DNA of 64,000 nucleotides from an uncultured Oscillospiraceae bacterium (GCA_910579965.1 CAJTWF010000004.1:1-64000), one strand, 5' to 3'. Shown: positions 1 through 8,339, numbered from the stretch's first letter. Notes: generated by a model not told the origin, from the letters alone. Translations and numbers: made by a program.

Positions 1-547
1 CGTGGCGGCCCATGACCTCCACCACGGAGCAGCGCTCGTGGGACTGCATGGTGTCGCGCAGCTTGTCGATGCACTCAATGGCGGTGTTGCAGGCAGTGTC
101 AAAGCCGATGGTATAGTGGGAGCAGCCGATGTCGTTGTCAATGGTGGCGGGGATGCCGGCCACCTGGAGATTATAGTGGGTCTCCGCAGCCCGGCGGGAG
201 AGATCCAGCGCGCCCCGGAAGGTGCCGTCGCCGCCGATGGCCACAATGGCGTCCAGGCCCAGCAGCTTGCAGGTGGCCAGGGCCTTGTCCTGACCCTCCA
301 CGGTGCGGAACTCATCGCTGCGGGCGGTGTAGAGGAGGGTGCCGCCCTTTTCGATGATGTGGCTGACGCTGGAGGTGTCCATGCGGACAAAATCGCTGCT
401 GATCAGCCCGTTCCAGCCCCTGCGGATGCCCACGCAGTCGATGCCCCTGGCCAGAGCGGAGCGCACTACGGCGCGGATGGCCGCGTTCATGCCCGGCGCG
501 TCGCCGCCGCTGGTCAGAACGCCAATACGCTTTACTTTTTGATCCAT
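1..547 (-). CDS. pfkA: ATP-dependent 6-phosphofructokinase, N-terminal part (runs off the window)
   Basis: Phosphorylates fructose 6-phosphate with ATP in glycolysis, in the cytosol. The first 182 codons are present and the C-terminal part lies beyond the left edge. The start has the family signature GVLTSGGDAPGMNAAIRAVV. GGDGTFRGA has Gly at the position that separates ATP-dependent from PPi-dependent enzymes, and PATIDNDI has no Lys before TIDND. Both point to ATP use, unlike the second phosphofructokinase at 21214-22452. The ATG at 547 is preceded by GGAGG at 556-560. A consensus promoter (673-701) and a hairpin (578-627) lie upstream, so the gene heads its own transcript with a leader of about 120 nt. 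Confidence 0.95.
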   Translation of the reverse strand, partial: MDQKVKRIGVLTSGGDAPGMNAAIRAVVRSALARGIDCVGIRRGWNGLISSDFVRMDTSSVSHIIEKGGTLLYTARSDEFRTVEGQDKALATCKLLGLDAIVAIGGDGTFRGALDLSRRAAETHYNLQVAGIPATIDNDIGCSHYTIGFDTACNTAIECIDKLRDTMQSHERCSVVEVMGRH

Positions 548-577
548 ACTGCTTCCTCCGATTTGAATGATATTCTT

Positions 578-627
578 GAGCCTGTTCAGTATTTCAGCGT
601 GTGGGGGAGGAGGTGCGGAACAGGCTC
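578..627 (-). repeat. Inverted repeat in the pfkA 5' leader
   Basis: Ten-base perfect inverted repeat GAGCCTGTTC / GAACAGGCTC with a 30-nt loop. It lies between the pfkA promoter and its ribosome binding site, so it would form a hairpin in the mRNA leader. There is no T-run on the downstream side, so it is not a classical terminator. Role unknown. Confidence 0.6.
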
Positions 628-672
628 TTACCCCGGGCCGTCCCGGACCGGCGCACCACCAAAACCAACCTG

Positions 673-701
673 ACTATACGCCATTCCGGGGGCGCTGTCA
701 A
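673..701 (-). promoter_or_regulatory. Predicted sigma-A promoter of pfkA
   Basis: On the minus strand: -35 TTGACA (696-701), 17-nt spacer, -10 TATAGT (673-678). Both hexamers are near consensus and the spacing is optimal. Expected start of transcription is near 666. Confidence 0.75.
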
Positions 702-799
702 GATGCTCCGCAGCCCCTGTGTCCAAGCGGCCGCAGATGATGAAGGCGCTGTCCGGACGGTACTTTCCGCCGCTCTCCGGCCATGAACAGAGGCAGGCC

Positions 800-1066
800 C
801 TAATCCGCGTCAACAGGATGGGTGACGGTGTCCCGGAGCTCCGCCTGCTTGGCGAGGTTCCAGTCCGCCGGCTCTCCGATGCAGTACCCGCCCATCTTCC
901 GCAGATTCCGGAAGCGGTGGAGCGTGTAGGTGACGTCCACAAAGTCCCCCTGCACGTCCAGCGTGATCCGCTCCACAGTGCCTGCGGGGAACCTGCTGGT
1001 GATGCGGCGGATGTAGGTATCCTGTTCCGCCTCGGACAGGGTTCCGTTTAATACGGCAATGAGCAT
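800..1066 (-). CDS. Small protein resembling the NrdD C-terminal (glycyl radical) segment
   Basis: An 88-residue cytosolic protein. Its last 35 residues (KMGGYCIGEPADWNLAKQAE, then RDTVTHPV) align by eye with the extreme C-terminus of anaerobic ribonucleotide reductase NrdD. There a Gly in a (C/T)GY loop carries the glycyl radical, followed by a conserved W/F-N-x-(G/A)-K-x-x-E segment and V-x-H. The catalytic barrel and the zinc-binding CxxC pairs are absent, so this cannot be a reductase by itself. Similar short proteins in Clostridia are often auto-annotated as anaerobic ribonucleoside-triphosphate reductase. An autonomous radical-domain role comparable to GrcA/YfiD is only a hypothesis. 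GGAGG sits 7 nt before ATG 1066, and the gene has its own promoter. Confidence 0.7.
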   Translation of the reverse strand: MLIAVLNGTLSEAEQDTYIRRITSRFPAGTVERITLDVQGDFVDVTYTLHRFRNLRKMGGYCIGEPADWNLAKQAELRDTVTHPVDAD

Positions 1067-1183
1067 AGCGCGCCCTCCTGGTGGTCATTGGGAGATCTCC
1101 GAGCGCTCCTCCTGCGGGACCTGCACGGCGGTCAGACCGGAGAGCAGCACGGTGTAAGCCGAATGTAACGGCCTTTCACAGCT

Positions 1184-1211
1184 ATTATACCACAAACGCC
1201 GGAGCAGTCAA
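1184..1211 (-). promoter_or_regulatory. Predicted promoter of the NrdD-tail-like gene
   Basis: Minus strand -35 TTGACT (1206-1211), 16-nt spacer, perfect -10 TATAAT (1184-1189). The 313-base gap 1067-1379 otherwise holds only this promoter, a leader of about 110 nt and the hairpin at 1318-1361. Confidence 0.7.
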
Positions 1212-1317
1212 ATGAAATTTTCCAGCCCGTTCCCCGGGGAAACAGCGCCGCCGGCTTGCGGAAGCTTTCCCCGATCCCGGGCGTGCAGCTTGCCCATAGT
1301 TTGCCTCCTCGGCAATA

Positions 1318-1361
1318 GGATTTGCTGCTTTCCTCTGCGAGCAAAGAAAAGCAGCAAATCC
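1318..1361 (-). terminator. Hairpin downstream of the DUF4358 lipoprotein operon
   Basis: A 14-bp perfect stem (GGATTTGCTGCTTT paired with its complement at 1348-1361) lies just past the lipoprotein stop codon at 1380. It lacks a long T-run on the minus strand, so it may act as a weak terminator or an mRNA 3'-end stabiliser. Confidence 0.5.
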
Positions 1362-1379
1362 GTTCCTTTGATGAAATCC

Positions 1380-2366
1380 TCAGTTGCTGAAGGTCTGGGT
1401 GAACAGGTCCGCCATGGCCTGGGCCCCTTCCGGGTAGACAAACATCCCTACGTGGTTGGAAACGGAGGAGGTGACACCCTGCTCCCAGGTCTCGCAGGAG
1501 GCGGGATACCACGCTCCGCCCTCGGCCTGGGTGGTGATGCGCCCCTGGAAGACGGCCTGCACCGCCAGAATGTCGTCCAGGGTGGCCTCGTCGGAGAGCT
1601 TCACCAGCCCCACCGCAACATTGGACATGGACATCATCGTCTCCTGGATGAGGACCTCCTCCACAGCGGCGATACTGCCCAGGCCCGGGTAGTAGGTGTC
1701 CAGCACCTCGCCCTCGATGACCATCATGGCGTCCAGCCCCTCGTAGGAGCTCTGGAGGGTGGCGAAGAAGTCCGCAAGGCTGGGCAGATTCGCCCCGCCA
1801 GCAGGGGGCTGGACGGCGTCCTCCGCTCCGCCGGAGACGGGCAGATCCGTGCCGCTCTCCTTCCAGACGCAGCGGACGATGCACGAAAAATCCTGCTCCC
1901 TGTCCCCGAACTTCACGTGGGCGGTGACGGTGGTGGTCCCCGGGGCCACGGCTGTCACCGCGCCGCCGGCCTCGTCCACCTCGGCCACCGCCGGATCGGC
2001 GGAGGTAAAGGTGCAGGCGTCGGGATCATTGCCGCTGGAATCCCACACGGACAGCCGGAAGCTCTCCCCGGCGGAGCGGAGGGTCACGTCCTCGTGGCTG
2101 ACCCTCAGAATCGGCTCCTCCTCCGGCTGCTGAGGCTCGGCGGGCTGGGCCGGCTCACCGCTCTGGTCAGGGACCTCCGGCTCCTCCCCCTGGCCGGCGG
2201 GGGGCTCCGGGTCTGTCTCGGGAAGGGGCTCCGGCGCGGGGCTCGGCTCCGCCGGGGTCTGGATGCTGTCGTCAGGCGCTCCCGCCCCGTCGTTGTTTTT
2301 CCCGCCGCAGGCCGTCAGGGTCAGGATCAGGGTCAGGGTCAAAATGACCGCCAATATCTTTTTCAT
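1380..2366 (-). CDS. Lipoprotein with Big2-like and DUF4358 domains
   Basis: A 328-residue exported lipoprotein. The signal peptide is MKKILAVILTLTLILTLTAC, with lipobox LTAC. A Pro/Glu/Gln-rich linker follows (about 30-90). Next is a bacterial Ig-like group 2 domain (about 95-170; SADPAVAEVDEAGG and GTTTVTAHV are typical of Big2). The C-terminal 130 residues match the DUF4358 pattern (YPGLGSI, then a YP-containing end). It is the last gene of a four-gene operon with an MBOAT acyltransferase and a DHHW protein. DUF4358 lipoproteins often accompany such pairs, so a surface-anchored accessory role in cell-envelope glycan O-acylation is inferred. Biochemical function is unknown. Confidence 0.8.
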   Translation of the reverse strand: MKKILAVILTLTLILTLTACGGKNNDGAGAPDDSIQTPAEPSPAPEPLPETDPEPPAGQGEEPEVPDQSGEPAQPAEPQQPEEEPILRVSHEDVTLRSAGESFRLSVWDSSGNDPDACTFTSADPAVAEVDEAGGAVTAVAPGTTTVTAHVKFGDREQDFSCIVRCVWKESGTDLPVSGGAEDAVQPPAGGANLPSLADFFATLQSSYEGLDAMMVIEGEVLDTYYPGLGSIAAVEEVLIQETMMSMSNVAVGLVKLSDEATLDDILAVQAVFQGRITTQAEGGAWYPASCETWEQGVTSSVSNHVGMFVYPEGAQAMADLFTQTFSN

Positions 2367-2397
2367 CGGTAGCTCTCCTTATATATGGTTGGGGCCC

Positions 2398-3492
2398 TCA
2401 CTGGGCCAGGAACACCGCGTCCAGGTCCTTGATGAAGTTCTCCACGCTGTAGCAGACCAGAATCCGGTCCGCACCCACATCCTGGGCGTACTGGGCCACG
2501 CCGGTGCGGTAGTAGCGCAGGTCCAGCAGGTGGATCTCCGCGAACTGCTGGCTCAGGAAGGGGGCCAGAGAGTCGCTGTAGCTGTCCCGCACCACCAGCA
2601 GCGTCTCGTCGGAGGCGGCCGCCGGATTGCGGACGATATACAGCGGCCCGTTGCCTCCCAGGAAGGAGGCGTACTGGTCCTTCTCGTCCAGGAAGCTGTC
2701 CACATAGAGGCCCCGGGTTTCTCCGCCGGCCTCCACCGTCACGCCCTGGCCGGACACATACCGCTCTATGGTATCCGGCTCCAGCCAATGGACGCCGGAG
2801 GTGGAGTAGAGGGTGCCCCGGAAGCTTTCGGACACGGTCTCCGCCGTCCCCAGGGGCGCGGGGACCTCTCCCATGGCCTCCATGACGGCGGTATAGCCCC
2901 AGTAGGCCCCCAGGCTTGTCCAGTGGTGGTCTGTGCGGTAGAAGAGGGGGTCCCCGGCGTGGTCCGCCAGCGCGCCGCCCACGTCCACCCAGTGGAGGCC
3001 CGGCAGGGCCCGCGCCCTTTCCAGATAGGCCCGCTGGTCAAAGCTCTCCGCCCCGCGGGGCAGCTTGCTTCGCCAGATCTCCGCCGCCGTGGGGATGAGG
3101 GCCGTATAGACCGGCAGGTCCGTCATCTCCGCCAGACGGCGGAGGCAGTCCAGGTTCTGGTCCGCCCGTCCGGCCTCCTCCACCCTGTTGATGAGGGTGT
3201 CTCCGCACAGGTATACGCCGTGGAACTCCCGCCGGCCCAGCAGGTACTCCATCCGGTTTTTCAGACCCATCCAGCCGTCCCGCAGGGGGAACTGGTCCGC
3301 CAGATACCGCTCCAGGCCGGCGGTGTAGCCGCCGTCCGCCAGGGCGGACCAGGAGAAGGCGGGCAGCCCCTCCAGGCTCCGGTTCTCCACCGGGGAGAAG
3401 TCCCGGTCCGGCAGCAGCACGTGGGCCAGCCCGAAGCCCGCCAGAAACAGGCAGAACACCGCGGCGGTGACGCGCTGTGCAAGCTTTGTCAT
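2398..3492 (-). CDS. DHHW family protein (AlgJ/AlgX-like, SGNH-type)
   Basis: A 364-residue protein with one N-terminal membrane segment (about 8-27) and an extracytoplasmic domain. It contains TDHHWTSLGAYWGY, the signature that names the DHHW family. The family is related to AlgJ/AlgX SGNH-type proteins, which act with MBOAT proteins to O-acetylate exported polysaccharides. VVRDSYSDSLAPFL near the C-terminus resembles the SGNH Ser/Asp block. The gene lies 50 nt downstream of the MBOAT gene on the same strand, which supports a two-step route: MBOAT moves acyl groups across the membrane and this protein transfers them to a glycan. The acceptor polymer cannot be read from the sequence. Confidence 0.88.
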   Translation of the reverse strand: MTKLAQRVTAAVFCLFLAGFGLAHVLLPDRDFSPVENRSLEGLPAFSWSALADGGYTAGLERYLADQFPLRDGWMGLKNRMEYLLGRREFHGVYLCGDTLINRVEEAGRADQNLDCLRRLAEMTDLPVYTALIPTAAEIWRSKLPRGAESFDQRAYLERARALPGLHWVDVGGALADHAGDPLFYRTDHHWTSLGAYWGYTAVMEAMGEVPAPLGTAETVSESFRGTLYSTSGVHWLEPDTIERYVSGQGVTVEAGGETRGLYVDSFLDEKDQYASFLGGNGPLYIVRNPAAASDETLLVVRDSYSDSLAPFLSQQFAEIHLLDLRYYRTGVAQYAQDVGADRILVCYSVENFIKDLDAVFLAQ

Positions 3493-3542
3493 GGCATCCT
3501 CCTTTAGCGCCTGCGTTCAAAGCCGCTGATGGATACAGGCGC

Positions 3543-4928
3543 TTAGAAACGAAAATACAAAAAGGGATTGTAGCTGGCGTCCACCAGGGAGGCGGTACAC
3601 AGCACCAGGGACGCGGCCACCAGGATCGGACCCAGCAGGGACCGTCCCCGCTCCCCCAGCCGCTCCCAAAGCCCTCTGGCCAGGGGCGTGGAGCCCACCG
3701 CCAGGATCGCCAGCATGGGCAGATAGGAGCGCAGATGGTAGCCGTCCAGGGGGGAGAAGAGGCCGCCGCCCCCGGCCAGGGAGCGGAAGTAGGCCCCCAG
3801 CCGGCCCATGTCCTCTACAGCGAAAAGGGCCCAGCCCACCAGCACGATCAGCAGGGTGTAGACCCGCCCCAGGGCCGCGGGCAGACGCTCCAGCCAACGG
3901 CCCAGCAGCAGCCGCTCCGCCAGCATCCACGCCCCGTAGTAGAGGCCCCACAGCAGGAAGTTCCACCCCGCGCCGTGCCAGACGCCGGTGAGAATCCAGA
4001 CCGTCAGGATGTTGCGCACCCACTTGGCCCGGGACACCCGGCTGCCCCCCAGGGGGAAGTAGACGTACTCCCGGAACCAGGTGGTCAGGGAGATGTGCCA
4101 TCGCCGCCAGAACTCCACTACCGAGCGGGAGATATAGGGGTAATTGAAGTTCTCCAGGAACGCAAAGCCGAACATCCGCCCCAGGCCGATGGCCATATCG
4201 CTGTACCCGGAGAAGTCGAAGTAAATCTGGAAGGCGTAGGCCGCCAGGCCCAGCCAGGCCCCCGCCATCGTGAGGTGCTCTGCGGCCAGGGAGTCGTCCC
4301 ACAGCTGGCCGATGGCGTTGGCCAGCAGCACCTTCTTGGCCAGCCCCACGGAGAACCGCTGGACGCCGGAGACGAATTTCTCCATGCTCTCCGTCCGGCC
4401 CTTCAGCTGGTCCGCCACGGTGCGGTACTGGACAATGGGCCCGGCGATGAGCTGGGGGAAGAGGGTGACATACGCGCCGAAGGCCACCGGATCCCGCTGG
4501 ACCGGGGCTGCCTGGCGGTAGACGTCGATGGTGTAGCTCATGGTCTGAAAGGTATAGAAGCTGATGCCGATGGGCAAGGGGAGACCCAGCACCGGGAGGT
4601 CCAGGCCCGTCAGGCTGCCGGCGCTTTTGGCCAGGAAATCCCAGTACTTAAAGAACACCAGAATGGCCAGATTAAAGAAGACCGACGAGGCCACCGCCAT
4701 TCTGGCCCGCCGGTCATTGTCCCGCCAGCGCTCCACCAGGATGCCGTGGGTGTAGTCCACGGCAATGGACAGCAGCATGATCGAAATATACACCGGCTCG
4801 CCCCAGCCGTAGAACAGCAGGCTCACCGCCAGCAGACAGAGGTTGCGGAGCTTCAGGGGCGTGAGCCGGTAGACCGCCAGCGTTGCCGGCAGGTAGAAGA
4901 ACAGAAAGGGCAGGCTGGAAAAGACCAT
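3543..4928 (-). CDS. MBOAT family O-acyltransferase (AlgI/PatA-like)
   Basis: A 461-residue polytopic membrane protein, matching AlgI-type MBOAT length. Family landmarks are the start VFSSLPFLFFYLPATL, the SYTIDVYR block, FFDFSGYSDMAIGLGRMFGF (read here as YFDFSGYSDMAIG), RRWHISLTTWFREYVYFPLG, and the conserved histidine in GVWHGAGWNFLLWG. These proteins pass an acyl group, usually acetyl, through the membrane for transfer to an extracellular polysaccharide or peptidoglycan. It lies between a DUF4358 lipoprotein and the DHHW gene. GGGAGAGAG precedes the ATG. Confidence 0.95.
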   Translation of the reverse strand: MVFSSLPFLFFYLPATLAVYRLTPLKLRNLCLLAVSLLFYGWGEPVYISIMLLSIAVDYTHGILVERWRDNDRRARMAVASSVFFNLAILVFFKYWDFLAKSAGSLTGLDLPVLGLPLPIGISFYTFQTMSYTIDVYRQAAPVQRDPVAFGAYVTLFPQLIAGPIVQYRTVADQLKGRTESMEKFVSGVQRFSVGLAKKVLLANAIGQLWDDSLAAEHLTMAGAWLGLAAYAFQIYFDFSGYSDMAIGLGRMFGFAFLENFNYPYISRSVVEFWRRWHISLTTWFREYVYFPLGGSRVSRAKWVRNILTVWILTGVWHGAGWNFLLWGLYYGAWMLAERLLLGRWLERLPAALGRVYTLLIVLVGWALFAVEDMGRLGAYFRSLAGGGGLFSPLDGYHLRSYLPMLAILAVGSTPLARGLWERLGERGRSLLGPILVAASLVLCTASLVDASYNPFLYFRF

Positions 4929-5002
4929 GGATTCTCTCTCCCGTCAAGGGACAGCCATGGGGGATCCCCCACAGCTGTCCGATTTTTGCAGCTTATGAAC
5001 GA

Positions 5003-5509
5003 TTACGCGAACAGCTTCTCAAAGGCCTCCACGGCGCTGGACTGGCTGTCCCCGGCGGAGATGAGAGCCACCACGCTGCCCTTGGTGATCACCTGGGCCT
5101 TCTTCCAGCCCTCGATGGTCTCCGGGTAAAAGGCCCCGCCCTGGACCTGGGCGTCAATGCGGGCCTGGAAGAGCTCCTCCGCCTTCTGCACGTCGGCGGC
5201 GTTCTCCAGCTCTGCCAGGGCAAACTCAAAGGGCACGGAGGAGATGGCGGCGGCCTTTACCACCAGCTGCCTGGTCTTGAAGCCGCCCAGGCCGGGGTAA
5301 AAGGCATCCAGGAACTCCCCCTCCAGATCCATCATGGCCGGGGTGTTGTCCGCCCCCAGGGTGGACATGAAGTCCTCATAGTACTGGTTCAGGTCCGGAG
5401 CTTTCTCGTCAAAATCACCCTGCCGGCCTCCGCAGGCGGCCAGGGACAGGACGGCGGCCAGGGACAGGACGGCGGTCAGGGTCAGAAGAAGGGCAGTCAG
5501 CTTTTTCAT
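5003..5509 (-). CDS. DUF4358 domain lipoprotein
   Basis: A 168-residue lipoprotein with lipobox LAAC after a hydrophobic signal. The DUF4358 pattern covers residues 40-160 (YPGLGGF, ELENAADVQKAEELFQARID, AFYPETIEGWKKA). It is the first gene of the acyltransferase operon and a shorter paralogue of the last gene (1380-2366). An exact 18-bp tandem duplication in the signal peptide coding region (5440-5475) repeats the residues VLSLAA, which looks like replication slippage. Function is unknown; the operon suggests envelope modification. Confidence 0.82.
   Translation of the reverse strand: MKKLTALLLTLTAVLSLAAVLSLAACGGRQGDFDEKAPDLNQYYEDFMSTLGADNTPAMMDLEGEFLDAFYPGLGGFKTRQLVVKAAAISSVPFEFALAELENAADVQKAEELFQARIDAQVQGGAFYPETIEGWKKAQVITKGSVVALISAGDSQSSAVEAFEKLFA
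5440..5475. repeat. 18-bp exact tandem duplication in a signal peptide
   Basis: Two adjacent identical 18-bp units (5440-5457, 5458-5475) inside the 5' end of the DUF4358 lipoprotein gene. They are in frame and lengthen the hydrophobic core of the signal peptide by six residues. Confidence 0.85.
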
Positions 5510-5639
5510 ATGGGGTATACCTCCAAAAGTTTGTGTTTTCTCCGCCCACGGGTGGGCGGCGTCACTATAGACGCAGGGCTTAAGGAGATTGTTCCCCCAA
5601 AAAGAGATTTTCTATCTTTTTTCTGCCGCCCCCGGATTA

Positions 5640-5668
5640 GGGCATGCTGACAATGTTCAAGCATGCCC
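5640..5668 (-). terminator. Hairpin overlapping the pcrA stop codon
   Basis: Perfect 9-bp stem GGGCATGCT / AGCATGCCC with an 11-nt loop, starting at the pcrA stop. There is no strong T-run on the minus strand, so termination is plausible but not proven. Confidence 0.5.
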
Positions 5669-8109
5669 TACAGCTTTGTAATGTGTGCGCCCGCCACCTT
5701 CAGCATCAGCTTCTTGGTGCCCACGCCGTCGAAGGCCACCTCCACCAGCGCGTCGTTGCCCACGGGCCGCACGCTGAGCACCATGCCCCTGCCAAAGGTC
5801 CGGTGCTGGATGGCGTCCCCCTTCTCCAGCTGGAGGAGACCCGAGGGGGCGGCGGCGGTCCGGCTGGGGGCGGTGAAGCCCGTGTCCCGGGCGGGACGGG
5901 CGGGGGAGGCCCCGCCGCCCCTGGAAGCGTCCATAGATGCTGAGGAGCTGAAAGAGGAGCCGCCGCTCCAGCCGCCGGCGCGGCTGCTGTCGCTCTTGCC
6001 CTGCCACTCGATGGCGCTCTGGGGCAGCTCGTCCAGGAAGCGGGAGGGGAGGTTGCTGCTGGTGCGGCCGTAGAGCATCCGCTGCCGGGCGCTGGTCATC
6101 ACCAGCCGCTGCCGGGCCCGGGTCATGGCCACGTAGCACAGCCGCCGCTCCTCCTCCATCTCCTCCTCCTCGCCCACGGCGCGGGCCCCGGGGAAGACTC
6201 CCTCCTCCATGCCCACCACGTACACGTTGGGGAACTCCAGCCCCTTAGCGGAGTGCATGGTCATCAGGGACACGCAGTTGTCGCTGTCCGCAGACTCGTC
6301 CAGGTCCGTATACAGGGCCACGCTGTCCAGAAAGCCAGCCAGGGTGGGGCTGTCCGGATCGTTCTCCAGAAAGCCGATGATGCTGGAGCGGAGCTCCTGG
6401 ACGTTCTCAATCCGGCCCCGGCTCTCCATGTCCCCCTTCTCCTCCAGGGCCTTGACGTACTGGGTCCTGTCGCACACCGCGTCGTACAGCTCCGGCAGAT
6501 CCACCTGGCCCTCCAGGGTGCGCAGATCCCGGATGATGCCCACGAATTTCTCCAGCTTGCCGGCGGCGGCCTTGAGGGCGGGATAGGTCCCCGCCCGCTC
6601 CAGGATCTCCCAGAGGCTCGTCCCCTCCGCCTCCGCCAGGGCGGCGGCCTTGTCCATGGTGGTCCCGCCGATGCCCCGGGCGGGAGTGTTGACGATCCGG
6701 CGCAGGCGGAGGTCGTCGGAGGGGTTGTGGATGAGGCACAGGTAGGCCAGCATGTCCTTGACCTCCGCCCGGTCAAAGAACTTCATGCCTCCGTAGACCC
6801 GGTAGGGGATGCCGTTGCGCTTGAGGGCCATTTCCAGGGCGTTGGACTGGGCGTTCATCCGGTAGAGAACAGCGTTGTCCCGCCAGCTGCCCCCCCGGCC
6901 GTAGGCATCCAGGATCTGGCCGGCTATGTAGTTGGCCTCGTCGCTCTCGCTGAACACGGTCTTCACCAGCACCTTGTCCCCGGGCCCCGCCTGGGTCCAC
7001 AGGGTCTTGCCCTTGCGGCCGGCGTTGTTGCGGATGACCTCGTTGGCCGCGTCCAGGATATTCTGGGTGGAGCGGTAGTTCTGCTCCAGGCGGATGGTGC
7101 GGCAGGCCTCGTACTGCTTCTCAAAGCTGAGGATGTTCTCAATGTTGGCCCCCCGGAAGCGGTAGATGGACTGGTCGTCGTCTCCCACCACGCAGATGTT
7201 CTCGTACCCCCCGGCCAGCAGCCGGGCCAGCATGTACTGGAGGTGGTTGGTGTCCTGGTACTCGTCCACCAGCACGTAGCGGAACTTCTTCTGGTAGCGC
7301 TCCCGGACCTCCTCGCACTTTTTGAGCAGATGGACGGTGTGGAAGATGATGTCGTCAAAGTCCATGGCGTTGGCCTCCAGCAGGCGGCGCTGGTAGCCGG
7401 CGTAGATCTCCGCGATCTTGGGCATCCGCCAGTCGTGGGAGGAGCGGGCCTCCTGGGCGAACCGGTCCGGGGACCAGTCCTTGTCCTTGGCCCCTGAGAT
7501 GATGGAGAGAACGGACCGGGGCTGGTACTCCTTCTCATCCAGGCTCATGGCCTTCAGGATGTCCTTGATGACCCGCTTGCTGTCGTCGGTGTCGTAGACC
7601 GTGAAGCTGCCGGTGAAGCCCAGGCCCAGGGCCTCCACGTCCCGGCGCAGGATCCGCAGGCAGGCGGAGTGGAAGGTGGCGGCCCAGATGTCCCGGGCGC
7701 TGGCCCCGCACATCCGCTCCAGCCGCTCCTTCAGCTCCCCGGCGGCCTTGTTGGTAAAGGTGATGGCGATGACGGACCAGGGGGCGGCCCGGTCCACGGC
7801 GCACAGCCGCTGGGCCCGCTGCCAGTCCTCCGGGGCCGGATTCTGGGGGAAGCCCTCCAGGAAGGCCAGATCCTCGTCCGTGGCCCACTCCGGCACCTCC
7901 CGGGTGTCGCTGCCCCGGCCGAAGGTCAGCAGGTTGTCCACCCGGTTAATCAGCACGGTGGTCTTGCCGCTGCCCGCGCCGGCCAGCAGCAGAAGGGGAC
8001 CCTCCGTGGTCAGCACGGCCTCCTGCTGGGCGGGGTTCATGTGCTGGTACCGCTGGGTGATGACCGCCCGGCGGGCGGCGATATAGCGATTGCTCCAATC
8101 CTGTGTCAT
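5668..8109 (-). CDS. pcrA: ATP-dependent DNA helicase PcrA/UvrD
   Basis: An 813-residue superfamily 1A 3'-5' helicase for repair, plasmid replication and removal of RecA or stalled polymerase. Q-motif NPAQQEAVL and Walker A GAGSGKTTVL are near residues 25-50. Walker B VDEYQDTNHLQY, motif III GDDDQSIYRFRGA, motif IV QNYRST and motif V/VI LMTMHSAKGLEF and YVAMTRARQRL follow. The last 50 residues form the Tudor-like C-terminal domain (GDAIQHRTFGRGMVL) that binds RNA polymerase in PcrA. ATG 8109 was chosen because the usual N-terminus starts here and a promoter lies just upstream. The reading frame stays open 80 codons further upstream through that promoter. An acidic insert (about 72-100) separates Walker A from the ITFTNKAA motif. 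Confidence 0.95.
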   Translation of the reverse strand: MTQDWSNRYIAARRAVITQRYQHMNPAQQEAVLTTEGPLLLLAGAGSGKTTVLINRVDNLLTFGRGSDTREVPEWATDEDLAFLEGFPQNPAPEDWQRAQRLCAVDRAAPWSVIAITFTNKAAGELKERLERMCGASARDIWAATFHSACLRILRRDVEALGLGFTGSFTVYDTDDSKRVIKDILKAMSLDEKEYQPRSVLSIISGAKDKDWSPDRFAQEARSSHDWRMPKIAEIYAGYQRRLLEANAMDFDDIIFHTVHLLKKCEEVRERYQKKFRYVLVDEYQDTNHLQYMLARLLAGGYENICVVGDDDQSIYRFRGANIENILSFEKQYEACRTIRLEQNYRSTQNILDAANEVIRNNAGRKGKTLWTQAGPGDKVLVKTVFSESDEANYIAGQILDAYGRGGSWRDNAVLYRMNAQSNALEMALKRNGIPYRVYGGMKFFDRAEVKDMLAYLCLIHNPSDDLRLRRIVNTPARGIGGTTMDKAAALAEAEGTSLWEILERAGTYPALKAAAGKLEKFVGIIRDLRTLEGQVDLPELYDAVCDRTQYVKALEEKGDMESRGRIENVQELRSSIIGFLENDPDSPTLAGFLDSVALYTDLDESADSDNCVSLMTMHSAKGLEFPNVYVVGMEEGVFPGARAVGEEEEMEEERRLCYVAMTRARQRLVMTSARQRMLYGRTSSNLPSRFLDELPQSAIEWQGKSDSSRAGGWSGGSSFSSSASMDASRGGGASPARPARDTGFTAPSRTAAAPSGLLQLEKGDAIQHRTFGRGMVLSVRPVGNDALVEVAFDGVGTKKLMLKVAGAHITKL

Positions 8110-8152
8110 AGTGCCTGTCTCTCTTTCATGAAGTATGTAAACGGTAGCTCCC

Positions 8153-8181
8153 ATTCTAATATAAATCCGTCTCCAGGTCAA
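8153..8181 (-). promoter_or_regulatory. Predicted promoter of pcrA
   Basis: Minus strand -35 TTGACC (8176-8181), 17-nt spacer, -10 TAGAAT (8153-8158), about 45 nt before ATG 8109. This supports the shorter PcrA start. Confidence 0.65.
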
Positions 8182-8308
8182 CCGTCCCGGCCAGGCCGGA
8201 GGGGAAAGGAGGGGGCCGATTCTGCCGCCTTTGGCGCTGTTTTGGTCCGCCGGAGGGCGGAAAAGGGGCCTTCCCCCTGGTGGAAGCTTATTTTTTTTGA
8301 AAAAATCC

Positions 8309-8339
8309 TTGACCTTCCCCCAGCGGGAAAGGGTATCAT
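8309..8339 (+). promoter_or_regulatory. Possible promoter of the ABC exporter operon
   Basis: TTGACC at 8309-8314 and TATCAT at 8334-8339 with a long 19-nt spacer; GGTATC at 8332 gives 17 nt. It lies 30 nt before the ABC start codon. The rest of the divergent gap 8182-8308 shows no clear element. Confidence 0.4.
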
